From Eubacterium uniforme (lineage in GTDB: Bacteria > Bacillota > Clostridia > Lachnospirales > Lachnospiraceae): 64,000 nt of DNA. Shown here piece after piece: positions 8,722 to 19,200 of the stretch. Below the pieces are notes generated by a model that saw only the letters and a list, made by a program, of their open reading frames with translations, had not been told where the DNA came from and searched no databases. Location of the stretch: assembly GCF_900167115.1 (NCBI RefSeq), contig NZ_FUXZ01000008.1:62001-126000 (forward strand), given 5' to 3'. The position numbers were made by a program, and so were the translations under genes. Position 1 is the first letter of the stretch, and each line of letters begins with the position of its first letter.

Positions 8722-9705
8722 ATGAATGATAATGAAAGAAAACCCCTTGTAACTAACATCTTCACAGCAGATCCATCTGCTCATGTATTTGATGGTAAAA
8801 TTTACATCTATCCATCACACGATATGGATATCGATCACGAAGAAGATGATGACGGCGAACAGTACTGCATGGAGGATTATCACATCCTTTCAATGGACAC
8901 TATCGATGGTCCTTGTAAAGATAATGGTTTAGCTCTTCATCAGGATGATATTCCTTGGGTTGGAAGACAGCTTTGGGCTCCAGATGCTGTTAAAGTTAAT
9001 GGTAAATACTACCTTGTATTCCCTGCAAAGGATAAAGATGATGTATTCCGTATTGGTGTTGCAGAATCAGATTCACCTGTTGGCCCATTTAAACCACAGG
9101 ATAATTACATCGAAGGAAGTTACAGTATTGATCCAGCAGTTTTACTTGATGATGACGGAAGAATCTACTGCTACAATGGTGGCCTTTGGGGAGGTCAGTT
9201 AGAAATGTGGCAGTCAGGAAGCTTTAATCCTGATGAACATCGTCCAGAAGGCGATGAAAAAGCTCTCGGCCCACTATTTGCTGAGTTTAAGCAGGATATG
9301 ACAGGATTCGTTGCTGCACCTAAGATGATTGACATCTTAGACGAAAACGGCGAACCAATCAAAGCTGGCGATGAAGATAGAAGATATTTCGAAGGCCCTT
9401 GGATGCATAAATTCAATGGTAAGTACTATCTTTCATACTCAACTGGTACAACACACTATCTCTGCTACGCAGAAGGTGATAAGCCAGATGGTCCTTTCAC
9501 ATATAAAGGAAGAATCATGGAGCCAGTTATCGGATGGACAACACATCATTCAATCGTAGAAATTAACGGCGAGTGGTATTTATTCTATCATGATAGTGAA
9601 TTCTCAGGCGGTGCATCTAACAAGAGATCAGTTAAGTATACAAAACTTAACATTGCAGAAGATGGAACAATTGAAACAATCCATCCATATGATCACCAGA
9701 AATAA
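8722..9705 (+). CDS. glycoside hydrolase family 43, cytoplasmic (arabinofuranosidase/xylosidase type)
   Basis: 327 aa with no signal peptide, so it should act on oligosaccharides inside the cell. The five-bladed propeller pattern is clear. The three catalytic acids of GH43 can be placed: Asp in TADPSAHVFDGKIYIYPSHD (about residue 17), the pKa-modulating Asp in GSYSIDPAVLLDDDG (about 138), and the general-acid Glu in RYFEGPWMHKFNGKYYLSYS (about 224). Family members release arabinose or xylose from plant-wall oligosaccharides; the exact substrate cannot be read from sequence. It has its own promoter and terminator, and no transporter or sugar regulator is beside it. The codon pattern is noticeably more GC-rich than that of the RHS gene next to it. 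Confidence 0.88.
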   Translation: MNDNERKPLVTNIFTADPSAHVFDGKIYIYPSHDMDIDHEEDDDGEQYCMEDYHILSMDTIDGPCKDNGLALHQDDIPWVGRQLWAPDAVKVNGKYYLVFPAKDKDDVFRIGVAESDSPVGPFKPQDNYIEGSYSIDPAVLLDDDGRIYCYNGGLWGGQLEMWQSGSFNPDEHRPEGDEKALGPLFAEFKQDMTGFVAAPKMIDILDENGEPIKAGDEDRRYFEGPWMHKFNGKYYLSYSTGTTHYLCYAEGDKPDGPFTYKGRIMEPVIGWTTHHSIVEINGEWYLFYHDSEFSGGASNKRSVKYTKLNIAEDGTIETIHPYDHQK

Positions 9706-9714
9706 TATATAAGA

Positions 9715-9742
9715 AAACACCAGCCTAAATAGGCTGGTGTTT
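9715..9742 (+). terminator. terminator of GH43
   Basis: Perfect 12-bp stem AAACACCAGCCT / AGGCTGGTGTTT with an AAAT loop. It probably also serves the minus-strand immunity gene, which ends at 9767. Confidence 0.85.
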
Positions 9743-9766
9743 ATTATATTACAAGCAAAAAATAAT

Positions 9767-10264
9767 CTAACATATCCAAAATTTATTTCCTTCTTCACTT
9801 AAAAACCTAACTAAAAACTCATCAAAATCACTTGAAATTATTTCCCAATCAGATGGCAATTCTTCAAAATAACAATCAAGAATATCATAACCATATTCTT
9901 TTTTTCTGAATCCCAAATAATTATCCTCGCCTATAATTTTAGCAAAAATAATAATATCATCATCCCAATCTTCTTCATATGTATTTTTAGAATACTTCGT
10001 ATATTTTTCTATCTCATCTAATCCCAACAATTTCAAGCCATCTATATTATCATAATTAAACAACTCTATCCCATCAGAAAAACACAATAAATCAACATAC
10101 TGTCTAGGAAGCAAATCTATCAAACCATACTCTTTATCACTTATTTTAATACCATCTTTTTTAGTATTATATGTTATTATTTCATTTCCATTCGAATCTT
10201 TTATTTTTAACTCACAATTATTTTTTCCTTCAAATAATTTTATTAATAATTTTATCGATTTCAT
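9767..10264 (-). CDS. SUKH (SMI1/KNR4)-family immunity protein, partner of the RHS toxin
   Basis: 165 aa. The central stretch LIDLLPRQYVDLLCFSDGIELF, followed by LKLLGLDEIEKY, matches the SMI1/KNR4 (SUKH) pattern: 'LP..Y..FL..SNG..LF' plus an 'L..L..I..Y' strand-helix. The acidic EEDWDDDIIIFAKIIGEDNYLGF region and the C-terminal FDEFLVRFL are also typical. SUKH proteins are the commonest immunity proteins of polymorphic toxins and are often paired with HNH nucleases. Here the gene starts 13 nt after the stop of an RHS protein ending in an HNH domain, on the same strand, so neutralisation of that nuclease is the obvious role. Binding itself is inferred. Confidence 0.82.
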   Translation of the reverse strand: MKSIKLLIKLFEGKNNCELKIKDSNGNEIITYNTKKDGIKISDKEYGLIDLLPRQYVDLLCFSDGIELFNYDNIDGLKLLGLDEIEKYTKYSKNTYEEDWDDDIIIFAKIIGEDNYLGFRKKEYGYDILDCYFEELPSDWEIISSDFDEFLVRFLSEEGNKFWIC

Positions 10265-10277
10265 ATTACATTTCCTT

Positions 10278-13200
10278 TCATGGATATGATCTCCACCAAT
10301 TAGTAAAAGGTTGATGCTCCTCCGGTTGAACCAATGGTACTAAATTATCAAATGCATTTGTTCCACCTTTTGATAAAGGTTTTATATGATGAATATTAAC
10401 ATTTCCTTCCGGCCATTCTCTTCCTTGTCTTATCCACCACTCTTTAAATTCTTTTTTATATGCACTCGTAAACTTAACTCTCATCGTTTTTGAATTATTT
10501 GGAGTATATGGACCTTCCGGGAATGGAACCTCACCATAATCCTTTACGACTATTCTAGGATATTCTACGCCTTTTGAATTTAAAATTCTCTTTTCACCAT
10601 TATTAGCATCAAAAATATCCTCTTCATTTGCAAATTCTCCTTTTGGCGATTTCTTGTCCACACTAACTAATCCTTCTTCATTAGCGAGCATTACTTCTCT
10701 AATTCTACCACTATTTCTAGCAACACAATCAACAACACCTTTAGCTCCAAGCATTACACCTGATACCATAAACATATCAGCTGCGCCGTTTAGCATACTA
10801 TTTATAAATTCAGTTTTATCAAAATGGCCAGTTACTAATGAACTTACTCCATATATGGCTCCATTAAATATAGCTCCACTTATTGCACTCTTTGCCATTG
10901 TTGTGGCTACATATGTTGCTCCAACTCCTGTTGTTATGGCTATTGCTGCTCCAATTACACCAATTCCTACCTTTGCCCACGTAGGTAATCCTTCCACTTT
11001 TTCTGTAACATAATTAACTGTTTTAACAATAGGATCTACTATTGGTTTTACAACATTAGCAACCTTATCTGCAACATCGCTTATCTTTCCAACTAGCTCT
11101 GCAGCTTTTTTAAAGAATCTATTATTAGTTATTTCACAAGTAAAACTTCTTCCATCTCTATCAACATATGTTAATGGATTATCACCTGCATAAATGTAGC
11201 TGTTAACTCTACTTGGTTCATCAATACTTCCTACAACAGGATCTTTACTTATAAATCTCTTATCTATTGTACTATAGAATCTCTCGTATGCATACCATGT
11301 TGTATATTTATTATATCCTGTTTCATCTCCCAAGTCTTTTGATTCAGAATCACCATATACAGTACTACTTATCTTTTCATCCTGTAATGACTTTAATTCA
11401 TCTGAATATACATATGAAGTATACGATGGTAGAATATCTGATGTTTTTAATTCTTCTGCTAGAATATCATCACTTTCTTTAATATCAATGTCTTCAACAT
11501 TACCGAAGGATCCATATGATACTTCACCTGCTGTATTTCCAGATAAATCAAGTGCTTTTAATACACTACCCTTAGAATCTGTTATTAAAGTGTATTCAGT
11601 TGAATATTTATCAGAATTATTATCGCCATCTTCCTTTACAACTGTTTTTCCAAACAAACTAGTTGTTTTCTTGATAGTTTTTGTATTTATTTCTCCATCA
11701 ACATTTAAAGAAACAGAAATTTTCTTATCGCCTTCATATACATAATTGCTATCTATCTTATATTGTTTATCAGTAGATGTAATTGTATTTTCGTCCGAAT
11801 ATTTCAATATTGATAAAATATTTTTTTCGTAGTAATAATCATCCTCATCTGTTGATGATACTGAAATTTCACTACTCAATACTGTTGGATTAGCATTAGT
11901 ATAATCATATAAATATTGTTCATCTTTTATATAATTTTTTGTTTCTATATCCGATTTAACATATCCTAATGGATTATTTTTATACTTATAATCAGTTTTT
12001 CTACTTGATGTTTTTTCTATAAGTAATCCTAATGCATTATATAAATAAGTATTATCAATTTTTTCAGTAGTTTCTATATCAGTCTTATTACCTTTATCAT
12101 TATTCTTAATATCCAATAATACATATGAACTAGTAAGTTTTCCGTCTGCATTATAACTATATGTCTTATTATAACTATCTGATTTTTCTGATAATAAATC
12201 ACCTAATACATCATAATTATATTCAATTGTTTTTTTATTATTTGTACCAGTCTTTGAACTGCTTGTGGATTCTACTCGATTATTTAATCTATCACCATTA
12301 TCATATGAGTATTCTACAACCTTGTTTCCTTTGGTTTCTTTAACAAGATTACTGTTAGTATCATATTGATACTTAGTTGTTGTTTTTTTATCTCCTTTTT
12401 CTGTTGTTTCAGTAGTTAATCTTCCATTTTTATCATAAGAATATTCAGTCTTTTTACTTGAAGAACCTTTATATTCTTCTTTAGATATTAGGTTATTTAT
12501 AGTATCATATTTTAATGATTCTCTTAAGGCATCGCCTTCATATATTTTTATTAATCTACCTAATTTATCATATTCATACTTTTCATTTATATGGTTTGAC
12601 TTTTTGGAGATTACCTCGTCAAATGAATTATACTCATATTCAAACTTGTCATTTAATGTTTTTATAGTTTTAATTTTGCCATTATTATATTCATAGCTTA
12701 CTTTATCTCCATTTGGATAAACTACAGAAGTATTATTATTGTCTTTATCATAACCATACTTAACTGTTTTATTTCCATCACAAACAGAAACAATATTCGA
12801 TAATGCATCTCGTGTGATGTTTACAGTATTATTCTTTGAATTTACATCGCTTGAAAATTCAATTAATTCATTATTATTATCATAAGAATAATTATAATTT
12901 TCTATATGTTTTCCTGTAATGATTGTTTTTCTAATATTGTTTCCATTTAAATCATAAGCATACGAAACACTACCAATGTCATTATTCTCTTTTGTAACAT
13001 TTCCAAAGCAATCATAAGTATATTCTTTTTTATTTCCAAGTTCATCTGTTTCTAAAACTAAATTTTTGCATCCATCATATGTATACTTAATTGAACCATT
13101 ATTTTTTATAATCTCACTTAGATTATCATTACAATCGTAAGAGTATTTAATTGAATTACCCATAGGTTCTGTAACTTTTATCAAATTACCCCTATAGTCA

Positions 13201-16200
13201 TAATCATACTTTGTTTCATTATTTTTCGAATCTACTTTTGATGTTACTTTATCGAAAATATTATATTCATATTTTTCTGTTGATGCATCTGGATATGTAA
13301 TCTTTATACATCTATCAAGATTATCATATTCATAAGATATGATTCTATTACCATCTTCCTTCTCATCAACTTCAATTTTCTTCGTAATATTATTATTTTC
13401 ATCATATGAATATTCAGTAATACTTCCATTTGAATCTGTAACTTTTATAAGATTATTATTTTTGTCATAATCATATGATTCGTCAATCATACCTGATGAT
13501 TTTTTTATCTTAAGATTATTGAACGCATCATAAGTAAACTCCGTATAATTACCGAGTGCATCTGTAATCTTTTTCGTATTATCTTTATCATTATATTCAC
13601 ATTTTGTTACATTACCATTTCCATCAGTGTACGAAACAAGATTTCCATATAAATCATAATCATATAAATATACTATTTTTGTGTTTTCTAATATAGCATC
13701 ATCTATATCACCAGATCCTTCATCATCAGAATCATTTTCATCATCTGATGAATTAGTTTTATTTGATTTTTTAACTACTTTTCCGTCATAACTTATACAT
13801 TTTTCAATTACGTTATTATCTACATCATATGTGTAACTAATCACTTTACCTGTACTGTATTTTTCCTTAGTTACATTGCCTCTTCCGTCATATTCATAAA
13901 AATACTTATTACCATTAGAATCTACCTTACGGATGACTCTTCCATTAACATCATATGTATACTTTATTTTATCCTTATATTCACCATTTATTTTTGTATA
14001 ATCTGTTTCTGTTAAATTACCAAGTATATCATATGTATTTTTATATTTTTCAATCTTATTAGTATCACCATCTGCATCTTCGATGCTTTCTGTTAAAATT
14101 CTTCCAAGCTCATCTCTGGTATACTTAATTATATTTTCATTTGTTGTAACTGTTATAAGATTTCCAACAGAATCATATTCATAGTTTTCTTTCTTTCCTT
14201 CTGGATATGTTTTTTCTGTAACTCTTCCAGCATAATCATATGAATATCCATATTCGCGGTCACCATTTGTTTCCTTAATGAGTCTATCTTCTTTATCATA
14301 CTCATATAAACAAACATTACCTTTTCTATCTTTTGTAGATGTAAGGTTTGAATTATCATCATATGTATATTCTACATATGTATCATCACAATAAATGATC
14401 TTAATTAAATTACCAACTTTATCATATTCATAAGTAGTTTTATTATTATGTTCATCTATATAAGACTTTACATTTCCTCTAAAGTCATATGTATATTCTT
14501 TTACGTGTTTTTCTGTTTTAAGATTTTCTCCGTCAAGATGTATCTTTGTGGCTGTTTCTTTCTTAACATTTCCATTTAAATCATATACATATGAATATGT
14601 CTTATCACCAGTTTTAGATTCAATAAGATTATTATTTTCATCATATGTGTTATATGTAGCTATGTTGTTTTCATCTATATAAACCGTAAGATTTCCATTA
14701 GCATCATATTCATATTTTTTAATGTTACCATTACCATCTTTTTCAGTTTTTATTCTTCCAACTTTATCGTATGAATATTCTTCTACATATGAATTTCCAT
14801 TAGCATCCTCAATTAGATTTCCATCCTTATCAAGGTATTTTTTTGAAACAACGTTGCCATCAACATCATATTCATACTCTACCGTTAACCCTTGTGGATT
14901 GATTTCTTTTGATAATCTATTAGATTTATCATATGCATATTTCCATTTATTTTTATTCTCATCTGATTTAGATACCACATTACCATATGCATCGTATGAT
15001 AACTCTACAATGCTCTCATCTGGATTAGTTGTTTTAACTAAATTTCCATAATCATCATATTCATATTTTGTTTTATTTCCAAGCTTACTAGTGTAAATAG
15101 TAGCATCACCAGCCACATTTAACTTCATGCTTTCTGTATTATCTCGTTTATCCTTAACATCAGTTACTTTACCATTCTTATCGAGTGTATATTCAATAGA
15201 TTTTCCATATTCATCTTTTATCTCTTTTAAAACTCCTCGATAATCATATGTGTAATTAACACTTTCACCTTCGTTATTTGTACTAGATATAACATTTCCA
15301 AGTGCATCATAACTAAAGGATGTTATAAATCCTTCGCCATCCTTTATGTTCTTTATTCTTCCATCAGAATAATACTTGATTGTTTTAAGTGTATTTCCAT
15401 CAACAATTTCACTTAGTAGTCTATTGCTACTATCATATTTATATAATGTTTTATACACATCTTTAGTATTCTCTGTATCTACAACTTTCTTCTCTGTTAA
15501 TAGATTATTATCGTCATACGAATATTCTGTTTTTACACCATTTCTATCAGTTGAACTCATAAGTAAATAATCTTCGCTAGTATCATAAACAAATGATTCT
15601 GACGTTTTATCAGCATAAGCCACTTTACATATATCCTGTCGACTATTATATGCTATAACCCTTTTATTCTTATTATCCATATTATCGTTCTCTACGATAA
15701 TTACAGGAAGTCCATCTGAATTATATTCATATGTTGTCTTGCTTCTTATATTTTCATCAACTTTTTCTAAATCACTAACAACCTGTTTTAAGTCATTATA
15801 TTTAATCTCTCTCTTGCAATTTTTAAATCCAATCTGAGTATTTACCTTGTTAATCTCATCATAGATATATGAAAAAGTACCTTTTCCATTTACGACCTGA
15901 CTTTTAACTCTTCTTTTATTGTCATATGAATTCTTAATTACAACATTTCCATTATAATCAGTTATAGTTTTAAGAAGCATTACTTTATCATTATTTTTAG
16001 TTGAATCACCAATAGTGAATTTTGATACTGACACTCCATTAACTACACTTTCTGATTTAGCATATTCTTTCTTATCACTGTTTTCTTCTGTATTATCTGT
16101 ATCTTCATCTAATTCAATATATTCATATTTTTCCAAATCACCATTTGGATTCTTTTCAGAAATTAGATTATTATTCTCATATGCATACTCTATTTTTATG

Positions 16201-19200
16201 GTTTTACCATCTTTTGTAAAACATATTTCTGATATTCTGTCTATAACATAATTCCAAAATACTTCTATTTTTCCAGTATCGTTACTAATCTCCTTAAGAA
16301 GGCCTCCATCATATACAAGTTTTGTTTCAAATCCTTCAGAATCCTTAATGCTTATTAGTTTTTTATTACTGTTAAAAGTATAGACTACCCCCTTGTCATT
16401 CATAAGGATTTTATCTATTTTATCATTCTTCTTAATTACTTCTAAAGTTGAACCCTCTTTTGAGATATATTTTCCTTCGTCTAGTCCATTAAACTTCTTT
16501 TCATCATCAACTTTTCCATTTTTATCAAAAACATCATAATCATATGAACCATTTGATATTTTTTCAAAATTATATAATCTTCCATCTGGACATCTTATCT
16601 GAATACATGATTTTCTAGAGTCATTAGAATACTCATTATTATCAGTATTAACATTGCTGCCGTTCATTACAATCGGCAAATCTTCTATACCATAATCTTC
16701 AATCACATAGTCATAATTATGTCTCCATCCTCTACCAAAACTTTCATTATAATCATCCTGTGAATTATAAAATCTCTTAAAGTCTAAATATCTATATCCT
16801 GAAATTTTTAAATCATCAAATTCAGATTCAAAAGAACCTGTTAAAAGATTGATAGGATCACCACCAAATACATCCATGGAATTCTTTCTTGTGGCTTCTT
16901 CTATGTTCGCCGAATCTTTAGCTGTTGTTATAACACTAAAATATACATCCATAGATGCAGTGCTACCTTCTAATATTTTTAATCCATATGATGCAAGCTC
17001 TGTAATTACATCTTCTTCTTTTTCATTTAAAAAAGTAACTTGTGTCTTATATGTTACCCCAATAAATTCACCCGGTTTTAATTCATCAACATGTGCATTA
17101 TCCACAGGCATACCTAATGGTAATGGAGTATCCGTAATATTATCTATGTCATCTACTTTCCCTATTGACAACAATCCTTTACCGTAAGTTGTATTTCCCG
17201 GTGATAACTGTATTTCTTCATCAATTGCAAAATTAAGATCATAAATACTTTTAGGAGATTTATTAAAATAATTAAATCTTATTGTATATGATCCTCCTGT
17301 TGCAGCCGTCTTTTCAAGTTCTATCAAAACACCAAGAGCTGACTGCATATAAACATTAACATATTCTTTTGACTGGAATAAATACTTAAATTCATAGTCA
17401 GCTATTTCAATTTCATTATCTTTTTCATCTGTCGATGTTTCATCTTTCTTATGCATCTTTCCTGTTACTTCTGCATTTATAAGATAACTTCCATCAATAT
17501 CACCTCTTACATACCAAACTGTAGAAGCACTATTTTTAGTATCAATATCACCCAATGACTTATTTTTATCATTTCCACCATTGTTCATCTTTGCAAGAGA
17601 TAATCCGTCTGGCAATTTAATTTCAGCATTAACATCTTTAGCGATCTCAACCTCTGAATTATTTACAACCATAAGTTCAACTTCAAACATGTCTTTAAGC
17701 CATGTATTAGTTCCTCTTATAATCATAAAGTATAAATTATGATTATATTCATCCACCCCCGGCTCTATACTAAAATCACCATATTTTGACCTATAATTAC
17801 CCTCAACATCTATAACTTCATAATCTTTATTTACGAAGAATGAAAAACTCTCAGCCTTAACTGGACCTTTTATTTCAACAAATGTTAAATCTAATTCGTA
17901 TTTTACAATTTGTCTATTTGATTCATCTTCAATATCAATACCAGCATTTTTTATTTCATCAAGTGTTAATTCTTTAACCTTAATATCACCTTTTATTGTG
18001 TCTCGAGTGCTTAAATAAATTACTGCTTTACCATTTTCCTTGCATACTGCTGATGTTGTTCTTAAATAATATCCATCAGCAGCCGCTGTTATATTTACTT
18101 TTCGATTTGGTGTAGTTAAAAACTCACAAATACCAATTGCAGAATTTTTCTCAGCAATTTTTTTATTATCCTCATCTGTAATATAAATATATGAATTTGG
18201 TATATATTCATCAGTATCTGTTGACTTAACCTCAACAGTAACAGAAACAAGGCCATCTCCACTTACATTTATTTCCAAGGTCTCTGTACTTGTTTTTCCG
18301 TCTTTATCCTTGACTGTTAATGTAACCATTCTCATTCCTGCTGATGTATATCTGTGCTTTACTGTTATACCATTAGCATAGTTTCCATCTCCATCACTAC
18401 CTTCCCCAAAATCCCATGAATAACTAACAATTCCTGTATCATCAGTTGATTCACTTGCAGAGAATTCAATTTCTTCATATGCATTAATTTTATTTGCTTC
18501 CTTATCGATATTTATTTTCGCTACAGGAGCTTTATTTAATCTACCAACATTTATATTTAATTCTCTATCTTCATCTACTTCAAATTCTAATGTCTTTACA
18601 TTTTTAATATTATAATCTGCAGGAAGTGATAAACATTTTAATGCATAATTGCCTTTTATCAACTTACCAACAAAAATCTTTCCGTCATCATCCGAAGCAC
18701 CTGTGGTTGTTATGTATTTATATTTATTTCCTTCAATTTGTTTCCACAATTCAAAAACTGCGCCTGAAACATTTTTATTTGAATCATCAATTACTTTTAA
18801 TGAAACATTACTATACTCGCTACACAAATATACTCTGTTTTCATCTGCAATAATATCTTTATTCTTTTCATCACTTACAGAAATAACATACCATACTCCA
18901 TTATTAACAGCTTCATAAGACAAACCTTCTTTACCATCATAGTAAACAAAGTTATATTCCTCTATACTAATATCACTTTCAAAACCAATATTAATTTTAT
19001 TTTTTGAATTATTATGATATTTAAATTCATCTTTAACCGTAATACTTTTATTATTTCCAAGCAATATATGAACATTATCATCATCTTCAAAGTGAATATT
19101 TTCCTTTAAAGTCAATTCACCATTACTATATATATCATCTCCATACTTTACCTTATTTAACTGTTTATTACTCGTATATAAACTTGCATTATTTCCTTTA

